DNA from: Liolophura sinensis
Lineage: Eukaryota; Mollusca; Polyplacophora; Chitonida; Chitonidae
DNA length: 64,000 nucleotides
Reading direction: 5' to 3'
Assembly (NCBI RefSeq): GCF_032854445.1
Contig: NC_088304.1
Location: 22,705,704-22,769,703 of the forward strand
The translations under genes were made by a program, and so were the position numbers. Below are positions 35,888 to 47,324 of this stretch, one piece after another (the first letter of the stretch is position 1; each line of letters opens with the position of its first letter). Under the pieces are notes generated by a model. The model made no database searches, was not told the origin of the DNA, and saw nothing but the letters and a program-made list of their open reading frames with translations.

Positions 35888-36290
35888 ACTGAAAACTGTT
35901 GACTGCTTCTGTTTACATAAATCCATCCTAATTTCTTACTTTATATAAATTCAGTTGGTTAACGGGCTAGCGCAGCGTAATGACCCAAGAGCCTCTCACC
36001 AATGCGGTCGCTGTGAGTTCAAGCCCAGCTCATGCTGGCTTCCTCTATGTGGGAAGGTCTGCCAGCAACCTGCGGATGGTCGTGGCTCTCCCCCAGGCAC
36101 TGCCCGGTTTCCACCCACCATAATGCTGGCCGCCGTCGTATAAGTGAAATATTCTTGAGTACGGGTTAAAACACCAATGAAATAAATAAATAAATACTTT
36201 ACATACTTTCTTGGTAGCCTGTGTTTTACGTTGTTTTGGGAATTCATATTACGATTATTGACCTGAAACGTCCATTATGGTTGAGAAAAA
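35888..36290 (-). repeat. Dispersed repeat Y, copy 5, split by SINE-1
   Basis: The halves 35888-35947 and 36197-36290 together match copy 3; the SINE lies between them. Confidence 0.6.
35948..36196 (+). mobile_element. SINE-1 inserted in a Y repeat
   Basis: The head starts inside the tRNA-like A box (TTCAGTTGGTTAACGG) and the copy ends in (AATA)n. The flanks ACTTTATATA and ACTTTACATA suggest an imperfect target duplication, and Y sequence resumes on both sides. Confidence 0.8.
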
Positions 36291-36409
36291 AAACTAACGT
36301 TTTTCACGACACACAATCCCGAATTAAGGTGTTTCGATATGTGCAATTTTCTTTCTTCTGCTGGGATACTAACATTGCCGTGTCAGTTATTCTTGGTTTG
36401 GTTGAACAT

Positions 36410-36472
36410 TCAAGGGAGATAACACCGATGCAATACTTGTCAAATAAAAAACATGCGAAGTTATCTCCCCCG
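36410..36472. repeat. Hairpin with GGGAGATAAC arms
   Basis: CAAGGGAGATAACA at about 36411 faces AAGTTATCTCCCCC at about 36457. The motif occurs singly at about 43058. This short inverted repeat is frequent in molluscan DNA. Confidence 0.5.
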
Positions 36473-36885
36473 ATTCACTCGGAAGAAGCGCTAAAAAAGG
36501 AGTTGGGTTTATTTTTCCGTGAAAATCGCTTTCTGTCGAAGATTGAGTGACCAGCGTCATTGATACGTTGATGTAAAAGGCTTTTATCGATTAGGTGAGC
36601 CATAAAATTATATTTTTAAACTGTTTGACTTATTTTGCGTTCAACGACTTTAAATAAAGAAATGTCGATATTTGAACACTGTATAGCACGCCACTGACTG
36701 TAACAACAACAACTTCATACAAATTCATAAAGGTATGTTACATTAGACATTTGTCAGACTGCGTTGCTCGGTAAGAGTTAACCCACTCTGCAGCTAGAGT
36801 GAATTAAATCCTTAGTTCCTAGTTTTGTGAGACAACTGTCTTGTAAGACAATAGCAAGGACTAGAACATAGAGAGCGTTTGATTT

Positions 36886-37047
36886 TGTTTATTTATTTAT
36901 TTGATGGGTGTTTTACGGTGTATATTTCACTTACACAACGGCAGCCAGCATTATGGTGGAAGAAAACCGGGCAGAGCCTGGGGGAAAACCCATATACAGC
37001 CGGAGAGGAAACCAGGATGAGCTGGACTTAAACTCACTGCGACCGCT
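36886..37047 (-). mobile_element. SINE-1, shortened copy upstream of SLX1
   Basis: The tail, hairpin and central domain are present, with a deletion between AAAACCCATA and CAGCCGGAGAGG. The head is missing. Confidence 0.7.
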
Positions 37048-37400
37048 CAAGTCCAGTTCATGTTGGCTTACCGGTACTTTAAGTTACAAATAAATATACA
37101 GGTTTGGAGATTGATAAAGAAAAAAGTGAAAAAATACATGCAGGCCTATGTAGATAATGTTGCATTAATTAAATTTAGAAGTCAGACATCTCATCAAAAA
37201 GCAAGTGTTGGCCTGTCGATTTTGACACTGACATAAGTTTCAAAAACTGCATGTAGTTTCAATCTTCATGAGTACTCTGGAGTTCAGTTGTGGTTGTGCA
37301 GATTAAAGACTTAAGGTTTGGTTTGAAAACCTCCTTTCACCCTGGAGAAGCTAGGGGGAGCCAGGAGAAGGAGCCAGGAGGAGCCACTTGCCTTGACACT

Positions 37401-40400
37401 ATGGTCCATGAAGTGGAGAATTTCTACGGAGTCTACCTGCTGTACAACGTCAACCCAAAGTTCAAAGGTCGCACCTATATCGGGTTTACGGTTGACCCTA
37501 ATCGACGTGTCAAGCAGCACAACACAGGCAAGCATGCAGGGGGCGCATGGAGAACGAGTGGGAAGGGACCGTGGTGAGTACATGTAGTGACATGACAGTG
37601 TCACATGGTATCAGGATACAATTAGTTAGATGGTTACTCAGTGATAGGATATGCAAATCTTTTCACTTAGTAACCATGTGAGGATTATTGACACCATATA
37701 TTTGTGTATCCTATCACTTAGTAACAATGTGAGGATTATTGACACCATATATTTGCGGATCCTATAAATTGGTAACCATGTGAGGATTATTGACACCATA
37801 TATTTGCGTATCCTATAAATTGGTAACCATGTGGGGATTATTGACACCATATATTTGCGGATCCTATAAATTGGTAACCATGTGAGGATTATTGACACCA
37901 TATATTTGCGTATCGTATCACTTAGTAACCATGTGAGGATTATTGACACCATATATTTGCGTATCCTATAAATTGGTAACCATGTGGGGATTATTGACAC
38001 CATATATTTGCGTATCCTATCACTTAGTAACCATGTGAGGATTATTGACACCATATATTTGCGTATCCTATAAATTGGTAACCATGTGGGGATTATTGAC
38101 ACCATATATTTGCGTATCCTATCACTTAGTAACCATGTGAGGATTATTGACACCATATATTTGCGTATCCTATAAATTGGTAACCATGTGGGGATTATTG
38201 ACACCATATATTTGCGTATCCTATCACTTAGTAACCATGTGAGGATTATTGACACCATATATATTATTCACAACCCAGTGGAGATAAACTAGCGAGCAGA
38301 CATATTTGATGTTGTCGGAAGGATTCGAGAATATATCTGTACCCCACGTAACTGTTGTTGTCCAATGAAAAGCAGAATGTTTTGTCTGATGCAGGATAGA
38401 TGTACATGCTGTCCTGTGTTCACAGGGGACAGGGATTATCTTTTTTTAACACAATATCTATCCTTCCACAAGTCCATTTATTCATGACCCAGGAGCCTCC
38501 CACAAATGCATTCGCTGTGAGTTCAAGTCCAGCTCATTCTGACATCCTCTACAGCTGTATGGCCGTGGGTTTCCCCCTGGCTCTGCCTGGTTTCTCCCCA
38601 CCATAATGCTGTCTACCTTCTTATAAGTGAAATATTCTTAAACACCAATCTAATAAATAAATAAATAAATATAGGGATGTAGCACTAATACCAATCAGTT
38701 TACGCTGATTCATTTTCTGCTTTCTGAACCAACCGAATGAAAGTAGGAAGTTATAATTCCTGAACTTTCACACATACTAAGCTGTTCACTATAAAGCCCA
38801 AGGGGATTAATTGTGTCAGTCACTTTTTTGGGCTCAAGACATGGCCCGCCTTCATCAGTTACTTTACCACGGTTTCATAGTTTACCATGGGCATAAAACT
38901 GACTACCATCGTATTTAAGTGAATACTTCCTGATTATTAGTTAAACAACAATCAATGTAAATAGATAAATGTTGTGTAGGACGAGTGTTAATGAGTGGCG
39001 TTGTCATCCAAGATATATATATCTTAGATGCCAAATTATGGGTTAATAAAAGTAGGAGTGAAGAGTGTAACATACTGTGTCAGCAGTGAGCAGGACAATC
39101 AGCCAATCCACAATAACCCAGGAGCCTCTCACCAATGCTTACTCACCAGTCATACATGGGAAGGTCTGCCAGCAACCTGGATATGGTCTGGGTCATGGGT
39201 TTCCCCAGGGCTCTACTTGGTTTCCTTCCCCCAACCATAATACTGGCTGCTGTCGTATTAGTGATGTATTGTTTGGTAGGATATAAGGTTCCATTCAGAT
39301 CAATAAATAAATAAAAAAAGTCAACTAATCATCAGGTTTATGTGTGTTTCTCTGTTAAACAGGGAGATGGTGATCATCACTCACGGTTTTCCCAATGAGA
39401 TCTCTGCCTTAAGAGTAAGTACTACCTGAGTAGACAAAGGTGTTGTTGAATGTTGTATACCAGTGTTGTTGCCTTTTAATGATTCATTTATATAACCCCA
39501 TTGTGATGTCAGAGACGGGTTATAGCACTCTTCTCGTAAGTGGGAGAGCCAGGTTCAAGAACCAGACTCATCATGCTCGTTAAAAATTTCAAAATCAGAA
39601 ATTTACTTGCTCCCCCGAATTGGCTGAGCGTATTAAGGGGATAGCTTCCCTCAGGCTGTGTTTGGTTTTTCCCCCACTATAATGCTGGTCACGTTTGTAA
39701 AAGTGAAATGTTCTTGAGTACAGCCTAAAACACCAATCAGATAATAAACAAACATAAAGGGATAAATGTAGGTCAATTTCTGGTTGACTCGGTGTCATTA
39801 TAACATGTTACAGGTAACTCTACATACTGGGGCAACTGGGTCTGGTGGATAGCATGCCAGCACTGCACATTCACATAACGCAGTCGCTGTGAGTTCAAGT
39901 CCAGCTCATGCTGGCTTCCTCTCTGGCCCATACGTGGGAAGAACTGCAGCAATCTGCGGATGGTCATGGGTTCCCCCCAGGCTCTGCCTGGTTTCCTCCC
40001 ACCATAATACAGCTGCCGTTGTATAAGTGACATATTGTTGAGCATGGCGTAAAACATCAATCATATAAATAATCTGGGTCTGGTGACTTCAACATGATCT
40101 TTCAGTAAGGCAGCACTATGAAGTTAACAGCTCTGGGAACAGCCTGCTACAAATTAACACAACTGGCGTATGACAAAAGTAGTGTCCAAAGCAGCATGAA
40201 ACCTCAAGCAGACAAAAAATATGGTTTTGTTTGTGTTGTTCATATTACTGGCATTCTGAAAGCTGTACACATTTTCCGAATCCAGTCACTGTAGTTTGGT
40301 AGTTTTCTGTCAGATTCCCTTATTTTTCGCCATGTGATCACTTTTACAACCTCTGTTTAAAGGGAAAGAACACTCTAACAAGGAGTATATGTACGACGAA

Positions 40401-43400
40401 AGACCATTAAGTCCACAAAAATAGTTGGATTTATTGTTTTGGAATTTTTTTAAGGGAGTGAAATATATATAAAACTTTGGATTCTGTGGTAGCCTTTTCT
40501 GACCATATTGGGACCAATGATGTCACATGAAGTTTTTGACACTTGACATGCATAAACTGCCAGATAGAGCTACATACACATGACTGCATTCGCCAAATGT
40601 ACATTAAAATGAACTATTTTAAGTAAAAAGTATGCATTTGACGTCCGGGGCCTCTGTGGCTTAGTTGGTTAGCGCGCTAGCGCAGAGTAATGACCCAGGA
40701 GTCTCTCACTAATGCTGTCGCTGTGAGTTCAAGTCCAGCTCATGCTGGCTTCCTCTCCGGCTGTATGTGGAAAGGTCTTCCAGCAACCTGCAGATGGTCG
40801 TGGGTTTCCCCCAAGCTGTGGCCTGTTCCCACCATAATGCTGGCCGCCGTCGAATAAGTGAAATATTCTTGAGTACGGCATAAAACACCAATCAAATAAA
40901 TAAATAAATAAATGGATTTGACGTCACTGGTACCTTCTGGGTCACTATACAGATCACTCTAGAATCTGATTTTTTAAAACCATTTTTTTCAGTTGCGAAA
41001 ATTCTAAAGAAATAAATTAAATTGTTTTCCTGGACAGTGTTTAATAGCCTTTCATTTGATATATATTTCATTTTAGTGTTTTCCTTCCCTGTAATCAGAG
41101 AAATCTTCATAGTATAAAACATTTACCATTTTTTTCGTCCTCAGTTCGAATGGGCCTGGCAGAACCCTGGCAAATCTCGCAGACTATCTCATCTGCCGGG
41201 CAAAACCCGTAAGGAAACCGCCTACCAGTACCGATTCCGGATATTTTCCGAAATGTTACGTACGGGTCCCTGGAACCGGCTGGCGCTGACGGTGCGCTGG
41301 CTCAAACAGGAGTACCAGTTGGATTTCTCACCAGAATGCCCTCCCCCTCTTCACATGGCCATTGCGTACGGCCCAGTCAAGGCCGTCAGGCTCAAAGACG
41401 CACCGTCAAAGCGAAAGAAAAAACAGCCAGATTCCGAAGAGAGCAACACTGAAATGAGCGCAGGTGAAGATGTGACTTCAGTTAGCGGAGAGATGTGCTG
41501 CATTTGCCAGGGAGGCTTCATGGTAAGTAGAACATCGCCTTGTCATAAAACAGTAAACTCATATACTTATTGCATGGATTAGAATAGTGCACATTTAGTG
41601 CTCAGTTAGTTAAACTGTTGTCATAATTTGATTAGAATGGCGATGATATCCGCTATTGAATTACTTGTGAACTTGTTTGCAGCAAATACCACTTTCATTA
41701 ATGTAAATTTTGTCATGGCTTCTCTTCATCTCATAAATAATATTCAACTGGCAGTGTTTTTATCATTGAACCCTAAATGGCGTTCATTGAAAATACATGT
41801 ATTTTTACTACATGAATTTGTGCAGTTGTCATGGATGGTTTTTGTTTCGGCAAGGCTCAGGACAGGTTTGTTGATTTGGGGGGCCACCCAGTTGACGTCG
41901 ATTTACACTGGGGAATAATTTAATGCGCGTGTGAAGACGCCGTAAATGTGACTTACTGTCGATCCAACACATTGGAAGCAGTTATTCCCCCTAACTCTCC
42001 CAACACTTTGGTCGATACAGAGCTAAATTCCGCAATTAGAACAAAGTCATGAATGTCACAGGGATCGCAGTGTAGGAAGTGATATCAGAAACTCACAGGA
42101 AAATCACTTTCTCAACCTCTGTTTCAAGTATGAACAACTTGATTCAAGCCAAACTGTACATAATTTTATAACTGCAGACTGAAAGCAAATAATTCTGTGC
42201 GAGGACACCATTGGTACGGCTAAGCCTGAACATGCCTACGTGTTTGTCTAGTTGTGGCAGTGATGCGAGATGAGCATCAAGAAGAAGTATGACATCCCAC
42301 AGGTACCAAAGAAGCGGCACCTGCACTGAATAAAGAGGTACCATGTTATAAATAAACTGGTCATGTTGTTTTTGTTGTTATGCAGTGCAAGGCAGAAATT
42401 ATGCGCTGCTACAGGCCAGAGTGTCACATGACTGCCCACATGGTCTGCTTGTCTCGGCTGTTCCTCACGGGAGCAGGAGCCGCCACAGAGGACGGCTGTT
42501 GTCCACTACAGGTGATACCTGTGGGTGGGATGTGCCCATCCTGTGCCCAGGAGCTGTTATGGGGAGATCTCATCAGATACAAACAGGGCTGTTTCCAAGC
42601 CATTCAAGAGGTAGGAATAATGCCGCTGTCAGGTGTATGGTTATCTCTCTGTGTAGCTGTATTGTCATCAGTGAATGTTAAACATTGACATAAAATGTAT
42701 CTTGGAGATTTTGTTTGTATAATATACGATACGGTATCTAAATGCTGTTTCAAACTTTATGGTATTATTTTATGATTTTATTTATTTATTTAATGAGTGT
42801 TTTACACTGTGCTCAAGAATGTTTCATTTATACAATGGCAGTCAGCGTTGTGGTGGGAGGAAATTGGGCATATCCTTAGTGTAAGCCCATGACGATCTAC
42901 TGGCAGACCTTCACACGTACACAGGAAGGTAGGGAGCCAGTCTTAGCTGGACTTAAACTCACAGCCACCACATTAGTGAGAGACTCTTAAATCATGGTGC
43001 TGTGCTACCACACGGGGGCCCCTCATGGAAAGGGGGAACAGATTTCAAACTCACAAGGGAGATAACCATATATAATGAAATGTCAATTACAAATTGTACC
43101 TGTCCAGCCACAGAGTAGGCTAATGTCACTGCACATTACCATTTGGTTGCCACATGAATGTGTACATGTATTGTTAGTTATTTATTTGATTGGTGTTTTA
43201 CGCTGTACTCAAGAATATTGCATTTATACGACGGCTGCCAACATTATGGTGGGAGGAATCCATGTAGAGCCCTGAAGGAAACCCACAACCATCCACAGGA
43301 TGCTGCCAGACCTTCCCACTTAGGGCTGGAGAGAAAGCCAGGATGAGCTGGACTTGAACTCACAGCGACCGCCTTGGTGAGAGGCTCCTGCGTCATTATG

Positions 43401-44048
43401 CTGCGCTAGCACGCCAACTAACTGAGCCACAGAGGCTCTTGTATTATTAGTGGAAAGTATCATACATGTACACATTACTGTGGTAACGTTTTAAGATCCA
43501 CTGAAAATATCTGACAAGGTGCATTCGAAATCCACATCTTGACTGGCCTATTGCTTATTGAGGGAGCCTCCGTGGCTCAGTCGGTTAGCGTGCTAGCGCA
43601 GCATAATGACCCAGTAGCCTCTCACCAATGCCGTCGCTGTGAGTTCAAGTCCAGCTCATGCTGGCTTCCTCTCCGGCCTTCCTCTGTGGATGGTCGTGGG
43701 TTTCCCCCGGGCTCTGCCCAGTTTCCACCCACCATAATGCTGGCCGCCGTCGTATCAGTGAAACATTCTTGAGTACGGCGTAAAACACCAATCAAATAAA
43801 TGAATAAATAAATTAAAACAATTGCTTATTGAGTACAGGAAGTACAGACAACCACTTAAATTTCTCCTCTCACATCTTCATTCAGTAGGCATTGGCCTCT
43901 ACATAACAGCATGTGTAACATGTCATCCATCACCTGCAAACTCTACTGGGCTATCATAGGATGTAAATACTGTTTAATTTACTTGTAGGAAACGTCTTCA
44001 GATGGTCACTGGACAAATGATTTGCAGGCAAGTCAGGACAACATATGA
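37401..44048 (+). CDS. SLX1: SLX1, structure-specific endonuclease catalytic subunit (5 exons)
   Basis: Exons 37401-37573, 39363-39414, 41145-41522, 42386-42610 and 43989-44048 join in phase to 295 codons, close to the length of animal SLX1; every intron is GT-AG. Residues 9-15 (YGVYLLY) and 25-30 (TYIGFT) are the GIY-YIG core, Arg35/Arg36 in RRVKQHN the catalytic arginine region, and Glu77 in FEWAW the metal-binding glutamate. Residues about 193-254 form the C-terminal RING/PHD-like zinc module (CCIC, MRCY, HMVC, CPSC), followed by LLWGDLI. The end, GHWTNDLQ, matches the conserved SLX1 tail. Residues 144-153 include a basic KRKKK run, a possible nuclear signal. In the known family, SLX1 binds SLX4 through the zinc module and cuts Holliday junctions and flaps in the nucleus. 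The start at 37401 has A at -3 and G at +4; an in-frame ATG at 37290 exists but its extension is not conserved-looking. Introns hold SINEs and a 51-bp minisatellite. Confidence 0.93.
37664..38264 (+). repeat. Minisatellite (51 bp unit) in SLX1 intron 1
   Basis: About 11.8 units, each with ACCATGTG-GGATTATTGACACC. Two variants, with TCACTTAG or TAAATTGG at the join, alternate over the last 350 bases, giving a 102-bp dimer. Confidence 0.95.
38484..38671 (+). mobile_element. SINE-1 copy in SLX1 intron 1
   Basis: It starts within the head at CATGACCCAGGAGCC; part of the central domain and half of the hairpin are lost. It ends in (AATA)n. Confidence 0.75.
39110..39317 (+). mobile_element. SINE-1 copy in SLX1 intron 1, diverged
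   Basis: It begins at ATAACCCAGGAGCCTCTC; the hairpin is scrambled (TTGGTAGGATATAAGG). It ends 45 bases before the exon 2 acceptor at 39362. Confidence 0.7.
39540..39765 (+). mobile_element. SINE-1-derived relic in SLX1 intron 2
   Basis: The 3' half is clear (39640-39755, with GTGAAATGTTCTTGAG). The 5' half only vaguely matches the tRNA-like head. Confidence 0.5.
39826..40072 (+). mobile_element. SINE-1 copy in SLX1 intron 2
   Basis: Recognisable from GCTGTGAGTTCAAGTCCAGC onward; the head is diverged, and the tail hairpin and a short AATA tract are present. Confidence 0.75.
40646..40915 (+). mobile_element. SINE-1, full length, in SLX1 intron 2
   Basis: It is flanked by ATTTGACGTC at 40636-40645 and 40916-40925. 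The head shows both tRNA promoter-like boxes (GGCTTAGTTGG and GAGTTCAAGTCC). Confidence 0.9.
42774..43023 (-). mobile_element. SINE-1 copy in SLX1 intron 4, diverged
   Basis: The whole element is recognisable in reverse from ATTTATTTATTTAATGAG to GGGGGCCCC, with many substitutions. Confidence 0.75.
43179..43438 (-). mobile_element. SINE-1 copy in SLX1 intron 4
   Basis: Near full length; the flanks TGTATTGTTAG and TGTATTATTAG suggest a target duplication with one change. Confidence 0.82.
43563..43820 (+). mobile_element. SINE-1 copy in SLX1 intron 4, young
   Basis: It is flanked by perfect 13-bp duplications ATTGCTTATTGAG at 43550-43562 and 43821-43833. It ends 155 bases before the final SLX1 acceptor. 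Part of the central domain is deleted. Confidence 0.9.
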
Positions 44049-44061
44049 CCAGTGGATTCGT

Positions 44062-45820
44062 GAAGATTTTTTCTGCCATCAACTAGTGGACAGGCAAGTT
44101 ACAGTCTGGTGAGCTAGTGTGTCATACAAAAGGATTTTGTTGACAATCTTACAGGGCAGTGAGCTACATGAATATTTTGTCTGCCATCAACCAGTGGACA
44201 AAAAAGTTACAGGCCAGTAAGCTAGTGTGTCATACATGAGGATTTTGTCTGCCATCAACCAGTGGACAAACATCTTACAGGCCGGTGACCTAGTGTGTCA
44301 TACATGAGGAATTTGTCGGCCATCAGCCAGTGGACAAACATCTTACAGGCCGGTGAGCTAGTGTGTCATACATGAGGAGTTCATCGGCCATCAACCAGTG
44401 GACAAACATCTTACAGGCCAGTGAGCTAGTGTGTCATACATGAGGATTTTGTCGGCCATCAACCAGTGGACAAACAAGTTACAGGCCGGTAAGCTAGTGT
44501 GTCATACATGAGGATTTTGTCGGCCATCAACCAGTGGACAAAAAAGTTACTGGCCAGTGACCTAGTTTGTCATGCATGAGGATTTTGTCGGACATCAACC
44601 AGTGGACAAACAAGTTACAGGCCAGTGAGCTAGTGTGTCATACATGAGGATTTTGTCTGCCATCAACCAGTGGACAAACATCTTACAGGCCAGTGAGCTA
44701 GTGTGTCATACATGAGGAGTTCATCGGCCATCAACCAGTGGACAAGCAATTTACAGGCCAGTGAGCTAGTGTGTCATACATGAGGATTTTGTCTGCCATC
44801 AACCAGTGGACAAACAAGTTACAAGCCGGTAAGCTAGTGTGACATACATGAGGATTTTGTCGGCCATCAACCAGTGGACAAACATCTTACAGGCCAGTGA
44901 GCTAGTGTGTCATACATGAGGATTTTGTCGGCCATCAACCAGTGGACAAACATCTTACAGGCCGGTGAGCTAGTGTGTCATACATGAGGAGTTCATCGGC
45001 CATCAACCAGTGGACAAACATCTTACAGGCCAGTGAGCTAGTGTGTCATACATGAGGATTTTGTCGGCCATCAACCAGTGGACAAACAAGTTACAGGCCG
45101 GTAAGCTAGTGTGTCATACATGAGGATTTTGTCGGCCATCAACCAGTGGACAAAAAAGTTACTGGCCAGTGACCTAGTTTGTCATACATGAGGATTTTGT
45201 CGGACATCAACCAGTGGACAAACAAGTTACAGGCCAGTGAGCTAGTGTGTCATACATGAGGATTTTGTCTGCCATCAACCAGTGGACAAACATCTTACAG
45301 GCCAGTGAGCTAGTGTGTCATACATGAGGAGTTCATCGGCCATTAACCAGTGGACAAGCAAGTTACAGGCCAGTGAGCTAGTGTGTCATACATGAGGATT
45401 TTGTCTGCCATCAACCAGTGGACAAACAAGTTACAAGCCGGTAAGCTAGTGTGACATACATGAGGATTTTGTCGGCCATCAACCAGTGGACAAACATCTT
45501 ACAGGCCAGTGAGCTAGTGTGTCATACATGAGGATTTTGTCGGCCATCAACCAGTGGACAAACATCTTACAGGCCAGTGAGCTAGTGAGTCATACATGAA
45601 GATTTTGTCTGCCATCAACCAGTGGACAAACATCTTATAGGCCAGTGAGCTAGTGTGTTATACATGAGGATTTTGTCTGCCATCAACCAGTGGACAAACA
45701 TCTTACAGGCCAGTGAGCTAGTGTGTTATACATGAGGATTTTGTCTGCCATCAACCAGTGGACAAACGTCTGGCAGGCCGGTGAGCTAGTGTGTTATACA
45801 TGAGGAGTTTGTCTGTCATG
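44062..45820 (+). repeat. Minisatellite (68 bp unit) directly after the SLX1 stop codon
   Basis: About 26 units begin 14 bases after the stop at 44048. Each contains CAGTGGACAAACATCTTACA and then a GGCCAGTGAGCTAGTG core. A nine-unit block of 612 bp is duplicated (about 44283-44894 and 44895-45506): the variant GACCTAGTTTGTCAT occurs near 44560 and again 612 bases on. No AATAAA was seen between 44049 and 45820, so the array may lie inside the SLX1 3' UTR. Confidence 0.95.
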
Positions 45821-45834
45821 CCAACACATACCAA

Positions 45835-45877
45835 CAACTCTCACCAATGCTGTCGCTGTGAGTTCAAGTCCAGGAAA
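45835..45877 (+). mobile_element. SINE-1 5' fragment split by SINE-2
   Basis: ACTCTCACCAATGCTGTCGC through TTCAAGTCCAGG, interrupted at 45878 by SINE-2. Confidence 0.6.
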
Positions 45878-46242
45878 ACGGCCCGGAAAGCACAGTTGGT
45901 AGAGCGTCCGCTTCGGGAGCGGTAGATCCAGGATCAATCCTTGATCGAGTCACACCTAAGACTTTAAAAGAGGAAGTTGTAACTTCCTCGCTTGGCGTTC
46001 AGCATGAAGGGGATAGTGCAACGACTGGTTTACCCATATCAGTATAATGGCTCGGGCGGGTCAGCTTACTTGCCTTCGGTAAGTCGTCTCAGTGAAGCAG
46101 CACTAAATAAAAGATCGGTGGAAATCCGTCCTGCAACAAGTAGGCACATTACACGCACATGCACTCTAAGGATTCCTTTGTCGTCATATGACTGAAAAAT
46201 TGTTGAGTATGACGTTAAACCCCAAGCACTCACTCACTCACT
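45878..46242 (+). mobile_element. SINE-2, full length, inserted in SINE-1
   Basis: It is flanked by perfect 13-bp duplications CAAGTCCAGGAAA at 45865-45877 and 46243-46255. The head, body and (ACTC)n tail are complete. Confidence 0.92.
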
Positions 46243-46435
46243 CAAGTCCAGGAAATTTGGCCCGTCACATGGGGAATGTGTAATGTGAAAACCCTAATGA
46301 TTCATTCTGGAAGATGCTCCCTCTGTTATTTTTACAATTTCTCATTTTTAGGTATTTATTTGGGAAATTTAAAATTTTAAGAATTGTACATTTACACACG
46401 CATTTATTATACATAATTTAATGTGATCTCATTTA

Positions 46436-46968
46436 TTCAGTGGAGATCATTGTTGGTATGTGTACATGCACTGTGTATATTCAGTGGAGATCATTATTGG
46501 TATGTGTACATGCACTGTGTGTATTCAGTGGAGATCATTTTTGGTATGTGTGCAAGCATTGTGTATATTCAGCGGAGATCATTGTTGATATGTGTACATG
46601 CACTGTATATTCAGTGGAGATCGTTGTTGGTATGTGTGCAAGCACTGTGGATATTCAGTGGAGATCGTTGTTGGTATGTGTGCAAGCATTGTGTATATTC
46701 AGCGGAGATCATTGTTGGTATGTGTACATGCACTGTGTGTATTCAGTGGAGATCATTTTTGGTATGTGTGCAAGCATTGTGTATATTCAGCGGAGATCAT
46801 TGTTGATATGTGTACATGCACTGTGTATATTCAGTGGAGATCGTTGTTGGTATGTGTGCAAGCACTGTGGATATTCAGTGGAGATCGTTGTTGGTATGTG
46901 TGCATGCACTGTGTATATTCAGTGGAAATCATTGTTGGTGTGTGTACATTCACTGTGTATAGTCAGTA
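46436..46968 (+). repeat. Minisatellite (44 bp unit)
   Basis: TTCAGTGGAGATCATTGTTG begins each unit, followed by TATGTGTACATGCACTG. About 12 units, one shorter. All three frames stay open, giving apparent proteins up to 198 residues; these are not genes. Confidence 0.95.
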
Positions 46969-47324
46969 AATTTCTTGTAAGATTCAGAACAGCCGGCCAA
47001 CATAATACTCGCGTAAGATACCAATCTAATAAATAAATCAAATAAAACAGTCGGATTGTAGCTGCAATAACAGAAAACTTGTCTTCTGCTTGATATTAAA
47101 ATTAGCTGCATCATTATGTATTGTGGCTATCATGACACCATAAGCGAATAAAGTATTGCATTTCTGCATATTTTGAGTTTTCTTTTTGAAATGCTCAAGG
47201 TTATTCTTCTTATAAACTACAATTTTGTGGACAGGCTACCAAGAAAACCACTGGATAACATCTGCTGAAACTGTACATGGAGCAGTTAACCTGCTAGTGT
47301 AGTCTGAAGTAGTGCACATCCAAA

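Noticed and set aside
36221-36550. 109-residue plus-strand frame upstream of SLX1
   Set aside because: It overlaps the Y repeat and the GGGAGATAAC hairpin, has no domain, and does not link in phase to SLX1.
37290-37400. Upstream in-frame ATG extending SLX1 by 37 residues
   Set aside because: The extension is low-complexity and not SLX1-like. The start at 37401 gives the usual short N-terminus before the GIY motif and has a better context.
37638-38258. 206-residue minus-strand open frame with 17-residue repeats
   Set aside because: It is the 51-bp minisatellite of SLX1 intron 1 read in frame; 51 is a multiple of three, so the frame stays open without selection.
46423-47036. Three overlapping frames of 125-198 residues with repeated cysteine motifs
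   Set aside because: All come from the 44-bp minisatellite in three frames. No start context, no domain, and the frames end with the array.
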